Shown: positions 14,701 to 29,700, counted from the first letter of the stretch. The stretch: 64,000 nucleotides of DNA from Apostichopus japonicus (GCF_037975245.1 NC_092569.1:8791001-8855000); one strand, 5' to 3'. The notes: generated by a model from the letters alone, not told the origin. Numbers and translations are program-made.

Positions 14701-17700
14701 TATGACTTCCACAGCAAAACTTGGAAGAACTTCATACTTGGGTATATGGATCTAACTTAAAGAGTGAAAGAACCCTGAGGATTTTCATATGAAGTTAAAG
14801 GTAACTGGAGGTCACCATTGGTCAAATTCTGAGAAGCTTGTAATAGGAAAAGATTGAGTAAAACTTCATACATGCACATACATGTCAAAGGTCATTTGGA
14901 CAACAGAGATTTAAGTCTTAAAGTTTGGTATACATGATGACTAAGGTTTTTGGATCAAACTTATTGAGTACAAGAAGCCTATTGTCTTCTGTGAAGTTTA
15001 AAAGTGATTTATAGTCAACAAAGCTCAGTCTCAAAGCTATTTGAAACAGGATAAAACCCCAAAAGTGAAACTTGAATGAACTTCATATGTGGTATGTCCA
15101 TCCACCCTGTTATTACAATAACCTTGGTTTCTTGTGAATGCCATGTACCCTGTTACTATTACAATTACAGTATGTAGTAATGCCTAAGTCAGACATTTCA
15201 TAAAGAGAAGTGCTTAAATTGGCTTCTAAAAAAACAGTTTTGCAGGTCTACAACAAAACTAAAATATATTACATTTTTCCAAATAAAGGTTTTGCTATAT
15301 TAAATAAACATGGAAGTAAATGTTTTGTCATACATATATTTATTTGAATAAAAGAAAACAGATGGACAGAAGAGCCAAAAGCAGTTTGCTGAGTTGATGT
15401 TAACTACTTACTAATCCTTATTGCTTCTCACTTACCTTCCCTCTACAAACAGCAAAGAAAGTAGCACCATTCAGTGTCGGGTCTTTCACCTGACTGTAAA
15501 ACGCTTCCATTGCCTGAAATGGAGAAAATGAATATGCAAATATAATACTGGACAATAGAAATGGTGAATAATAGCTAAACAGAAACTAAAGTAAGATGTA
15601 CTTTATTAAATCCTAAGCAGTTTGCAGGAAAAGAAATAGGCTAAAACTTAATTATTAAACGGTACAGATAGATGAAATGATCAAAGACATAAAAATACAA
15701 ATAAATGTAATTTGCCAAAAATATCAAACAAAATACACATAACAAACGAGGTCAAACTTGATTGACCTAATAAAATTCTTCTTACAAAAACTAACAGCAG
15801 CATCCATGAAAGGAGAGGAGTACCGGTTCACACTTTGTGTGCACCGTCAGTGCAGCCAGTCTACCGCTGAACAGAACAATGTGGCGGGTCAGATGACCGT
15901 ATCTTGGTGCAGCCAGTCTACCGATGCGCAGAACAATGAGGCCGGTTAGATGACCATATGTTGGTGCAGCCAGTCTACCGCCGAACAGAACAATGTGGCT
16001 GGTTAGATGACCGTATTTTGGTGCAGCCAGTCAATCGCTGCGCAGAACAATGTGGCCTGTTAGATGACCGTATGTTGGTGCAGCCAGTCTACCGATGCGC
16101 AGAACAATGTGGTCTGTTAGATGACCATATGTTGGTGCAGCCAGTCTACCGCCAAACAGAACAATGTTGCTGGTTAGATGACCGTATTTTGGTGCAGCCA
16201 GTCAATCGCTGCGCAGAACAATGTGGCCTGTTAGATGACCGTATGTTGGTGCAGCCAGTCTACCGATGCGCAGAACAATGTGGCCTGTTAGATGACCGTA
16301 TGTTGGTGCAGCCAGTCTACCGCTGCGCAGAACAATGTGGCCGGTTAGATGACCGTATGTTGGTGCAGCCAGTCTACTGCTGTGCAGAACAATGTGGCCT
16401 GTTAGATGACCGTATGTTGGTGCAGCCAGTCTACCGCTGCGCAGAACAATGTGGCTGGTTAGATGACCGTATGTTGGTGCAGCCAGTCTACCGCAGTGCA
16501 GAGCAATGTGGCCTGTTAGATGACCGTATGTTGGTGCAGCCAGTCTACTGCTGCGCAGAACAATGTGGCCGGTTAGATGACCGTATTGAGGATGACCTGT
16601 GTCACCTCACAAGGACCACAACTTGACATGCATGAGACTTTCATAGACCAATTCCATCGAAGGAAAACTCTCCCTGATGATGAAATACTCTAGAGTGAGG
16701 CATGGAATGGTGCTTCAATGATCAATCATTATCCTATCTAAGTATATTGGTACAAAATATGACAAACAGTGAAGATATTTACCTCACTAAAGTCTGACTT
16801 GCCTCTTGGTTCAATCACGATGGCTTTGTACTGAGATATACGGCTACAGACTTTGTTCTCCTGTAGGAAGAGAGAATCATTGTAACAGATGCTGTAGATA
16901 TAGTCATATGAAGATAACTGTAAATGTTTAGTAAGAGGGTAAATACATAAATATTTATCATTGCTATGTAATGGCATAAGCTGCAACATCTAACCATAAA
17001 CACAAGTTCATTTATATACATTTACCCTTTCTTGGTATCAATATTAGCAACATTACTATTTTTGAAATACAATCAAGAATATTACTTGAAATATACATGA
17101 AATATGATAACAGTTGTTAAAGAGAAACCAAAATTAAGACCTTTGTCTCATGTGATATTTATTCAATATGATCTCACCTGCCAGTGTTCAAGGCAAATAT
17201 TCATTACAGTGTAGGATGGGAAAAATACTAGCAGTCCATTTGGCACAATCCTGGCAAAGTTCACTAAAAGCAAAAAAAAAGATTAATATTAAAGGTAATA
17301 TTCCATGCTACAATATTATATGAAAACTATTTTCCTTTACTCTTTCTTTAATTTTAAGGCTGAAGCTCCCCCTATTACTAGTTCATAAAACATTAGACAT
17401 GCTACAGTAGGCCCTCAGAAGAACAAATTTAAAAGCAGTTCCACATTGACCTACACAGGCATATGCAGTTTCGCATTGACCAACACAGGCATAAGCAGTT
17501 TCACATTGACCAACACAGGCATAAGCAGTTTCACATTGACCAACATAGGGATAAGCAGTTTCACATTGACCTACTCAGGCATAAGCAGTTTCACATTGAC
17601 CAACACAGGCATAGGCAGTTTCACATTGACCTACACAGGCATAAGCAGTTTCACATTGACCAACACAGGCATAAGCAGTTTCACATTGACCAACACAGGC

Positions 17701-20700
17701 ATAAGCAGTTTCACATTGACCAACATAGGGATAAGCAGTTTCACATTGACCTACTCAGGCATAAGCAGTTTCACATTGACCAACACAGGCATAGGCATCT
17801 TCCCATTGACCAACACAGGCATAGGCAGTTTCACATTGACCTTCACAGGCATAAGCAGTTTCGCATTGACCAACACAGGCATAAGCAGTTTCACATTGAC
17901 CTACACAGGCGTAAGCAGTTCCACATTGACCAACACAGGCATAGGCAGTTTCACATTGACCAACACAGGCATAGGCAGTTTCACATTGACCTACACGGGC
18001 ATAAGCAGTTTCACATTGACCTACACGGGCATAAGCAGTTTCACATTGACCTACACAGGCATAAGCAGTTCCACATTGACCTGCACAGGCAAAGGCAATT
18101 TCACATTGACCAACACAGGCATAAGCAGTTTCACATTGACCTTCACAGGCATAAGCAGTTTCGCATTGACCAACACAGGCATAAGCAGTTTCACATTGAC
18201 CTACACAGGCGTAAGCAGTTCCACATTGACCAACACAGGCATAGGCAGTTTCTCATTGACCAACACAGGCATAGGCAGTTTCACATTGACCTACACAGGC
18301 ATAAGCAGTTTCACATTGACCAACATAGGGATAAGCAGTTTCACATTGACCTACACAGGCTTAAGCCACTATTGATAGTTACACTGCAATTACAATACCA
18401 TCACAACATTTGACCACTTAAATAGGTCATTTGGTCTTTTCTTATAAGATAGATTATTATAAATTGTAATCCACATTACTAAAATTACTAACAGTCTTGT
18501 ACATATTTATACTACAATTCATCACCTATTGCATTCCCCAGAGATGATATATAATGTAAGTTTGATCTGTTCTTGTAAGATGAATCCAGCTGCCTTCTGT
18601 CAGGTCCCTTGGTAACTATGCCAACGACCATCTGATGTTTCTTGATGACATGGGGATTCTCAAGCTGTACTGGAAAATTACTGCAGGATGGATGAAGAAA
18701 ATAATCTCTCATTTTCGATTATCAAATATTCTTGAAGGTTACTGTACAACGGACACCAAATATCCTCAAGTGTTACTTCTTGACATCTTTCCAGCACATT
18801 ATATTGGAAGAGTCAACTTTGAGGCATTTAAAAAAAAAAAAAAAAAAAAAATGCGGGGAAAATTTTAACTTTTACTGCCAAGTTAAGACAACAAAATCAA
18901 CTGGCACAATTGATTTTTGATTCAGTATTGATTTTTGTTATGAATTATCAAGAAAAAATAAAACCTATGAAAAGAACAAAACAAGAGCTCCAGTTAGCTT
19001 AGTGATTTTTTGCCATACAATTTACTCAAAATGCCAAATAGCTATCTGACTAATGCAGAGCAAGTGAGCTAAATTTGAACTACTAGCTAACTATCTCAAA
19101 ATGGTTCTGTAAATTTACTAAAATAATAACTGTAAAGTGAGAAGGTCACTTACATTTTGAGTTCTGATTTGAAAGAGGCCAGAGGTGAGAGAGTTCCACT
19201 GGTGAGAATTATAGATCTCACTCCTTGAGAGACCAGCTCTTGCATGGTGAATCCAGGGCTGAAACACCAGTAACTTAACACATAACCTGCAAGCAAACAG
19301 GTCAAAAGGTCAATGAATGTCTGATTCAATGTGTAATGGGTGCCGAATGAATGGAGTATTGGTGATCACTTTGACTGAGTAATTAAAAAAAATCATATAT
19401 TAACTCCCCCCAAAAATATGTAATGTAAATAAAATAAGCTCTCCAAACACTTTTTAAATTTTAATTATGCCAGATTTCATTACTACCTGAGCCAATCAGA
19501 AAGTGAAATTACACTTTAATGTGATTCATTCCTGTTTATTGATAAATGCAAATAGCTTGGCTTTAGGTACTAACTGTTAATAGACGTTTTCAACATATGC
19601 ACCATTGCATAATTCAATTGCAATGGATTGTTCTGTGTTCGATCCAACACTTTGCTGGGTCCTAGCCACTCCATTTGGCATGCTGCCACAAATACAGAAC
19701 TGCATAACCACATATCTCAATGTTATATGATTTTTGTCTTGTTATTTGTACCACAATAACTCTTAGATATGTTACTTTGCAAAGTTATAGGCATTTTGTG
19801 ATTGAAAACCAGCAAAAAAAAATTCCCATACTGCATAAACAGAGTAGGATATATAATTTAGTCTTAACATAATAGATCCATGAATATGACTCAAACACAA
19901 TTAGATGCTTTTATCTAAAGCTGATGACAAACTTGAATATTCAATAGATTCAAAAGAGCAGTGATCTACATGGAATAGCTGTAGTAAAGTGTAGCAGATC
20001 AGATATTACCAGGATATTCTTTATTAATGATACCAACAAATAATTTAATGTTCAAACTATGTGTAGCAGGTTCGAAAGCTCTGATGTTTGCCTTGTAAAA
20101 TATTACTGTCCCTCCGTGTAAAACTGCTATACATCCATGCAATCATCTAGCAAATTGTCCATTTGCGAAGCTAGACCAGATGAGCTATTTATGAAACCTC
20201 AAGATGCCTGTGACCGGTAAACGGTTAATTTTTATTGAAACTTATAATTTCCATGTTTATATTTTGTGGTCTTAACCTTTTTGCCTTCCTGGAGCTGAAG
20301 TATCAATCCATGCATCCAGTGTATTGCTGGCCCCTGCTGGATTCTTCTTCAGTTCAACCTCTTTCAAATGTACCTATTAAATGAAATAAAATATACCTAT
20401 GAAATGAAATAAGATATACCTTTTAAATGAAATAAGAAATTCCTATCAAATGATATAAGATATGACTTCAAATAAAATAAGATATAAATATCAAAGGAGA
20501 TAAGATGTACGGATCAAATGAAATGTGTAATCTGTACCAAGGGTAACCATAGTGTGTACTCTATACCAAGGGTAACCATTGTGTGTACTCTATACCAAGG
20601 ATAACCATAGTGTGTACTCTCTACCAAGGGTAACCATACTGTGTACTCTGTACCAAGGGTAACCATAGTGTGTACTCTATACCAAGGGTAACCATTGTGT

Positions 20701-23700
20701 GTACTCTATACCAAGGATAACCATAGTGTGTACTCTCTACCAAGGGTAACCATACTGTGTACTCTATACCAAGGGTAACCATACTGTGTTCTCTATACCA
20801 AGGGTAACCATACTGTGTACTCTATACCAAGGGTAACCATAGTGTGTACTCTATACCAAGGGTAACCATACTGTGTACTCTATACCAAGGGTAACCATAC
20901 TGTGTTCTCTATACCAAGGGTAACCATACTGTGTACTCTATACCAAGGGTAACCATACTGTGTTCTCTATACCAAGGGTAACCATACTGTGTACTCTATA
21001 CCAAGGGTAACCATACTGTGTTCTCTATACCAAGGGTAACCATAGTGTGTACTCTATACCAAGGGTAACCATACTGTGTACTCTATACCAAGGGTAACCA
21101 TACTGTGTACTCTATACCAAGAATAACCATAGTGTGTATTCTATACCAAGGGTAACAATACATCCTGATCCCTTCAGACATGCAATTCAAGCAAAGAACT
21201 AAATGCACTAGTTTACTGACAAGTTTACTTAAAATTAATTAATATATTTCTTATTAAAATATTATTGAGCATTCATATCTTAACATTAGCAGGTTCCTTG
21301 GACACAAAGATTTGACTATAAATGAGACATATTTTGTTCGGTACAAAGATATTCATAAAGTTGATTCCATGTCATGAGATGTTTTCCTTACCTTGTAATA
21401 TTTAGTAGCTTCTGATAAAAAATTGTTACTGCCACCAAACAGATCACTGCTATAGACAATCTATATTAAGAAAAGCAATGCAATTGTAAATTACTTTGTT
21501 TATGGAAACACATTGAGCACAAAAACTTTACATATTTTCACTTGCAAATTAAATTGGAATGGAAACAGCTGGAAAAGATAGGCATTAAGGTGACTTTTCT
21601 CTAAGATCAAAATCTAGCTGTTGATCACCTAGATGTGATAATCACTGTGTCTAATCGGCAAACTAGTGTATGCTGTCTATAGATAAATTATCAACCACCA
21701 GAATTGACTTATAAGCTTATTAGTCTAATCTGAAAATATTAGCTACCTCACGATAGTACTACAGTAAATACAAACCAACATGCTACAGTACAGTATAAAA
21801 AAGTATACACAATGTGCATTTATATATTTTTCTTTTAATATCACTGATAAGAACAAAACCTACCAAGACGCTTTAATGAAGGGTCAGCAGTACTTTGAAT
21901 TTTGGATTGAAACTCTATGCGACAATTCCAATAGTGCGGAAAAAAATGCTGAAAACTTGGAGTTATTATTTATTAGCATACGTTACTCACTTGAATTACT
22001 TCTGAGAATTTCTGCAGACCAGCTGCTCTATGAAAGGCACCCGTATCTGGGAATCACATTCAAATAACAGTCTGGTGAATTCTCTAGGAATAACCTACTT
22101 GTAGTATTTTTGATATTTTAATACTGCAAAAATGACATATTTTACCTCAATTTCATATAAAAATGATATATTAATGAACATGGAAACCATTGGAGAGAGC
22201 ATCCTCTGTTGACATTCAGACAACAACCACATGTAACAGTTAATATTCTCCCCCATGGTAGTTTAAAATGGGATGACAATAGTCACTCTTAATATCTCTT
22301 ACCACTAGTACCACTTTACATGATACACATCTCGAATGGAAGTTAAAATACAGTAAAGATTAAACCACCTAGATTCAATTTAGCTGCTCGGCACAAATAT
22401 TACTTACCAGATATCCCTATATTGGTCCATAAAAATGGTTTATTTGAAAGCTGGTATTCAAATCATTTAAACATTTCATCTGGCATTCTTTGTATCTCAG
22501 ATCTTATAAAATCAGTTCTTTTTTATATCTCTTTCTACATTGATTCAAGTTTGAAATTATGCGAGAATTTGTTTGCAGAAATAATTTTCTACCTAAACTG
22601 CACCTTGCTCAAAGAAAGTCTGCTTCATATAACTCTGTTGGTGACATATTCAATAGAAACCTATTAATATAGCTCCCTACTGAATATTTTTTTATTACAT
22701 AAAAGAATACTTTCCTTAATTATAAGTATATAAAACTCACCAGACGTAAGATGAGTTACTATGTCCCCTAAAAGCTTCAGTAATTCATCCTTTGTTTCCA
22801 TGGTGATGTTCACTTTGTTGAAAAGATCAAAGATGAAGCTGAAAGTATACAATGTCATAGAATGCTAATTTACCCTTGAATTGAAATATGACTTTTATTT
22901 TACACAAGTTCTTTCCACCAAATACAACCACTCCGTGGAGAAATAATCCTATAAACAGGGACAAATTCAGTCATCACTTGACAAAGATGCAGAAAAATTA
23001 AACTGTTCTCCCCTTTGATAAAATGTTGAATGCCTTGATATGGATAAATATAATATATATATAAATATAAAAGAGAGAAAAAATTTGAGGAAGATAAATG
23101 TTTTCATTCTTACTGAGTGTGAATAATAAAGAAAAGAAGCAGTTTCTTGAAAGACCATCAATTGAGCTTTTAATGAACAACAAACTTGGAAACATCAAAA
23201 TAGGGCATATTATTAAGTTTATCTTTAGAACATTTCACTGTAAAGTTACCACTGTAAGTTTTGGTATTGAGCCGTTTTTTTGTAAAAGTAATTCAATAAT
23301 GTTCAAAACAAAATAATAAACACATTATCAACACTGCCTCCACTGGTAGTTTGTGAACACAGCCTGGGCATTCAATAGATTGTAATTTAATTCTCTGTAA
23401 AACAACAAAAGTTCAGAAGTAATTTCATGTCGATATAGAATAGTGAACTACCTGTTTTTAGGGTACCAGGATGGATCTCAATTAAATTGAAGGAATAATG
23501 CATGATTGAGCAATTTCACAACTAAACCAAACTTGGAAAGAATTTTATCTAATACTAAACCAATACTGAGAGAGGTTATTTCCATCAAATTCCATAACTA
23601 TGACAATGTAACATTTAAGTACAGTAGCAAATAAAACGGGAGGCAAATATTACAGCAGTTTGATATTTGTTTGATAATAACTGTGAACAGAATGAAATAA

Positions 23701-26700
23701 ATTGATGGAAAACCCTCGGTATCCTAGGTCTGATAAAACAGGTATTCTAGTCTTTGGAAAACACTGAAATAATATTTACAAAGAGTCACGATATTCTTCC
23801 TTACCTTGCTGGCTTTGTAAAGCCTTCTTTGGGGATATTTAGCTGAATAATACTCTTCTCCAGGAGCATGAAAAGTCCTGGCAATCAGAAATAAAATATT
23901 ACATAATTATTTATGGCAATGTTGATCACAACCCCCCTTCCTATAATGCATAAAAACAATAGTTAATATAACATGGCATTAGAGTACAGGCACACTTATT
24001 TTATTGTGTGACCATCATTAAGTTTCAAGTGAGAAATTAATCCTTTTTTAAAGTGATTCTGTTCTAAAGTGTCTACTTTCAAATCCATTATTCATTATAA
24101 ATTATCAATAGTATTTTTGTTAAATATATTATTCATTTTCTTTAATTCGTTGAAAGTACTTCAGATGTAAAATGTAAACGTACTTCAGATGTAATGATGT
24201 GCATACGCTGAGCGGCCCCGCCCAGCACTAAAAATTCCCGCCCAGCACTGTCTTAAAAATCGTGAATCCCGCCCAGCACTATTATCATCTAAAATCCCGA
24301 CATTCGTAACATTATATTCAACATAAATTGGGCCACATGTATCCTTGTTTCCCCTCATTTGTCAAATTCACGTAAACACAGGTGCGGAGATATGGAGTAG
24401 GCGTGGCTTTAATCTGCAGCATGCAGTATCACACTACACTAGCTCTGTATACAACTTCAAAAATAAAAAAAAATGTCACCCCCTCCCTTTAGACCCCTCC
24501 CCCAGAACGGCAATCAGTATACCCGGCACTCAGGAAATCCTGGGCACATCCCTTAACATGTCAAAACAAAATGAGGAACAAAAATTTGAAGTACATCACC
24601 TAGAGGCTAGGCTACTAATCAGGCTAAACGATATGATTTTATGTTGACTAAATGGAGCTAATTACTTTGTATTTGGTAATGGAGCACTCTTTTTCAGGTT
24701 TTTGTAAACAAATTTCTGATACTAATTCAAATATTATTAATTGAAAGTTACTCACTCCATTTCTTGTTTAAGTCAGGTAAAACATCAGATTTTAATGCCA
24801 TGACCAACAGAAACAGATTATTTTCTGACTTTGAAATGACTTTGCCAATGATAACTGGGATAATTAGCTCTAGGACCTAATGATCTATATGAACTACATG
24901 ATATATAAAGTGGAATATGCCAAATCAACCAACACTTCAAACTAAATATCATCAATACCACCTTTTTTGTTTGTTTGCTTTAGTCGCATTTAGATTGTTC
25001 AAATACAAAAATATTGCAAACAGATAATGGCCAAATAGGACGGAATTGAAAAGAACGAAAAGATTAACGGGAGCTAAACCCATTAGGCTCACAGAACGTC
25101 GGCCCATTTCCAATGGGGCCCTATACTTTGGCAAAGTATCAAGTTAAATTTTCATTGTTTCTTTGATTAGTGAGTTCTGTGTAAAACGGTAAAACTTAAT
25201 TACTTATTTGTTTGAGGTAGAACTTCAAGTTATTTATTTTCATCTGCTTATACTTGAGACAATTATATGAAACAACCTATGATTTCACAACTTAACTAAT
25301 TTGAAATCAAAACAAAGCCAGATATTAAATATACACACTTTTCAAAACTGCAAGATCTTCGACATCAAGAGAATTAAAATCTGTGAAAAAGAAGGAAAAC
25401 AACGTAAACAGAAACTACAAATTTGGTTAACTTTCCAACTATTTTGATGAAACTATACTACTATGCAAGTTGGTTATGAAAGAAAGGTAAAGTACCTAGA
25501 GAATCTGTAATACTAAATATCTACTGAAATCACATCAAGAATTATGAAATCTGGCAGAAATGTCAAATGTTTGTGGACGGAATTAGACGGTATTACATTA
25601 AATTTGGAGGAGGCTATTGTTTGTTGGATTTAACCATTAATTACTTGTTTATTACAGAGTATTGTAACGGTCATATCCACATCTCGTTATTTGATTGAGG
25701 GAAATCCAATTATAACTGAATATTACAAGGAGTGATCAGAGTTGCACATAATTAAACCAGAAACAAAATCCAGCTTAAAAATGCAATGATTGTAATAAAT
25801 CCAAATCAAGGTTGGTATTCTTTACCATCCTCTGACTTACCATGTTCTTATTAACCTACACTGCTGGTAATATCCATTTATATTAATATATTTCATGGTC
25901 TGGTCAAAATATTAGAAGGTTATAAACCAAACTCAAACCAACTTAAAGTTGATCATTAAATAGATAGACTATGTATGTATATATGCGTGTTTGTATGTAT
26001 TTTAGATCCTCCTGCAAGCAGGAACTCGCGAAGAAGCCTCATTGGTTTATCCAAGCCGCAAGCTGACCGAAGTCAGTCTCTTAGATTCATATTTAACGTC
26101 CATGATTATGAATTATAATTATGAAAGAGGGATTACCTTCAACTCCATTAAACTGCTCATTCAAGGTATTTACTTCTGTTGTCCTCTCTAATAACTGACC
26201 GACCACCTCGATACAGGAAGCAATGTCAAACGAGGTCAAATCAAAAGATGCTGATTCTTCACACATTTTCTCCTGGAAAAGGAAATGAAATAATATTGGG
26301 TTAGACACAAACCAATTTCCATTGATTTATATATTACCATTGAAAGCAAATGTAGAACCATGGTTTACATCTTAATAAAACAAACTTGACAATTGGAACT
26401 TAGTTGATTGTTCTAGACCTGGTAAACAATATGCAATGTGTAAAAACTTGATCTGTAATTATAAACTAAAGAACACTGATTGTCATATAAAACTAAATAT
26501 TCAATTATTACAACATCAGAACATCTTTTCACTGACTGAGATAATGAGCAATCAGTCAGTCCACTCATTGATCATATTTCAGTTACTGTACATCCAAATA
26601 AGACATTTTTTAAGGAGGCAAATGTGAAATTGATTTAGCACAGTATAGTATCCAGCAGAATGCTGTCTTACAGGACAGTGGCAATTGTGCAGTAAAGGAT

Positions 26701-29700
26701 TAAAAAAAATGTAATGCCAAAAGTTAAAATGTTTAGTATTAAAGAACTTCATAAGCTGCAGAATATTTAAAGTTGTGAACAGTTGTGACAGCTTTGTGAG
26801 ATGGCAGGGAACAGAGTACACAGCTGTTTGAATCTGTGTCATATGTCTTACCACATTGTGAGCCTCAACAGAGTGAGGGAACAGAGTACACAGCTGTTTG
26901 AATCTGTGTCATATGTCTTACCACATTGTGAGCCTCATCAAAGATGATAATATTGCCTTGAAGTTCCACACCATGAATCTTCCTGGCCTAAAAACAAGAA
27001 AGATCCAATTTAGTTTATAAGAGTTAACATGTGTCTTTGAATGATATCTTCGCAGCTCTCTGCTCTCATATTCTCTGTCACGATACTCAGAATTCAATGG
27101 ATTAGAGTATTACTTGACTCGAGTGTCAAAGAAGTCTTTTAACTTTGGCTTTGTTCACTAGGAATCTTTGTATACCTCAGTCCAGTTATTACAGTCATGC
27201 TACCTGAGGCTGGGTTAACTGGTCACAGAAAATAAACTTAGAAGCTTGACAGAAGACACTTCCGTAAGGTAAACAAATAATATCAATACTGTTATTTCTG
27301 CTACCTCACAGAAGCACTCCTTTGTCAACAAACACAAGGGTAATATGATGCTGGATCTAACCAGAGGTTTTAACAAAAGCTTTCTTATTGGAAGTCATGA
27401 AACAAAAATCAAATGAAGGTATTCCAAATGATCTGAATTTGCAAAAGCAAAAGTTTTCAATCTAAGCAGGAAAATGAAAGGCAAAGTTGACAACCTTCAC
27501 CTAATTTTAAAACAATAATTGACAACAGACTAGAAAATTAAGATATTCCATAAACAATGATATCGTCACGGTGATGCACGTACAATAATGAGTGGGAACC
27601 ACAGAAGGCAATGATACACCCAGTTTTTACCCCACTATTTGGAATATATATCTAAGGCAACAAAACCAACTTTTACAAGACCACCTTTTAACTTTTTATT
27701 TGAATAATATAACTCACAATCTCCAAAGATCCAACGACCTCATCCATTCACAATGCACACATGGATGCACAAATGTAGTGAAAGAACACACTTTATTTAA
27801 AAGGCTGGTAAGCTTTTTTTCAAACTACTAAACCCAATAAAACATCCCATATTTAACATATAATATAGAGTATGGCATAATTAATGTTATGTGGTAGTTT
27901 GTGACATTCTTACCTTTGGATCCAGTAGGTAATTGTAAGGCATAAAAACAATATCAGCAGAGGTCTTCAGCTCCCTTGCCATGTAATATGGACAGAATCT
28001 GGAAACAAGTTACGGATATGAACTGGTTAAAAACTCTCTCATTGTATAGGAAGTATTTAAATCTATCTATTCACGGTAAAACTTTATCATTCGGACATTG
28101 GTTGGTGTACAGTAGTACTAACGAAACAATCGAGTAATAGAATTACTCAAGAAATACTGAAAAAGACAACTTCTGACCTTAGGATATGGCAGAAAAGCAA
28201 ACGGAAAAAAGAAAATTCTGTGAACAACTGGATGTAGTTAGGTTACAATCGCAGACAAAAATTTAGAAAACTTTCACTCATACCTTTAATTCCAAGTCCA
28301 AGGGACAGTCAGTTGCACTGATCTATCATAAGAGCTAACAATATCGGCCCTTTTCATAACATTCGATGTTGAACGTTCAAGATAATTCACAACATCGCCC
28401 TCTATTTTTCCTCTTGGCTAGAACGACATAAATTAGCAAATCTTGTGTCTACAGGAGACTTAACTGGCTGAAGTATTTTTCTTTCCACATTTTACACAGC
28501 ATTCTGGAACAATTATATCCTTGATCTCTCCCTTTTGTAGCATTCTTGAAGAACAAATGTGGCTCTAATTGTCCATGTTCTTGTAATGTTCTACGATACC
28601 ATTCTCATCCAGACCTACTTATTCAAACACCGTCACGGAATGCTTCTTACTTATGTTTTTTCCCAGCAGTCACCAAGTCTTCAACATCTAAGATCTGATC
28701 AGTCAATTCTTTCTCTCCTTTTTTGTCTGCAAACATGAAAATAAAGACAATTTCTCACAGTCCAATGCATACACCCAGCTGCAAACTATGAGAATGTATG
28801 GATATACTGTACTTTAATAGATCTATACTCATTTACATAGCCTGCTGTATTTTAAAGACATGATGTATTGAACCAATATGCTACAGGTAAAGATCTCACA
28901 GTCCTGTTGTCATAATAAATGAATACATCATTTGGATGAAAGTCAGTCCTAGTTTAATTTGCTAACACGCAACCAAACTAAATGATATCAAGAGTCCAGT
29001 TAGCTCATAGTGTAGGCCTTCAAGTAATATATTCTGAGAGATTTCTCCCCTGGAATGGTAATGGTGGACTGGGTTCCCTGGTCAAAGTGTGTGTGAGTCA
29101 ATGTGTGTGTGTGAGTCAATATGTGTGTGTGTGAGTCAATGTCTTGTCAGTTTTTTGAGTCTGTGCTTAGTAGTGAGTGTGAGTAGTTTATGAATATCCA
29201 ACTCTATCGTCCTGGCTATTATCCATGTTACAGATTTTTCAAATGGGATAAAATTCAGGCTCGAAATATCCATAAAAGCAAGCACTGTCACTGATAGACA
29301 AACGGTGGGAAGAAAGCTTTCATTATGTGGTTGAGAGACAGAGAAAGTTTCAAGCCAATCAAAAATCCATCATTACATGACATATTCAGATATTATACTG
29401 AGTTTCCATACTTTAAACATTGAAAGGCATTAATAAATTCAATGTTAAAGCAAAAGACATACCTAACTCATTTTCAATGCAGTATGGCAGATTGTTCTCC
29501 CTATAAATGGTCAGACAATCCAATATATCATCAGTATCATTGATATCGTACTGACAAGTCATAGATTGTCCAACGTAAGTTAAACCTTAATTGAGGGACA
29601 AGGACATGCTTCCCAAGGACCTGATATGGAAGAGATGGAGGATAAGGGTATATGTTCCCAAGGCCCTGGTATGGATGAGAAGTGTTTGGGGGGGGGGGGA

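Noticed and set aside
15958-16626. 222-codon Cys-containing repeat protein
   Set aside because: Product of the 57-bp minisatellite inside an RTEL1 intron, on the opposite strand; open only because 57 is a multiple of three.
17436-18364. CRISPR-like regular array
   Set aside because: Direct repeats are head-to-tail without unique spacers, and the DNA is clearly animal.
17446-18413. Two overlapping plus-strand open frames of more than 300 codons
   Set aside because: They follow the 30-bp tandem repeat; a period divisible by three keeps frames open. No start context, splice sites or family similarity.
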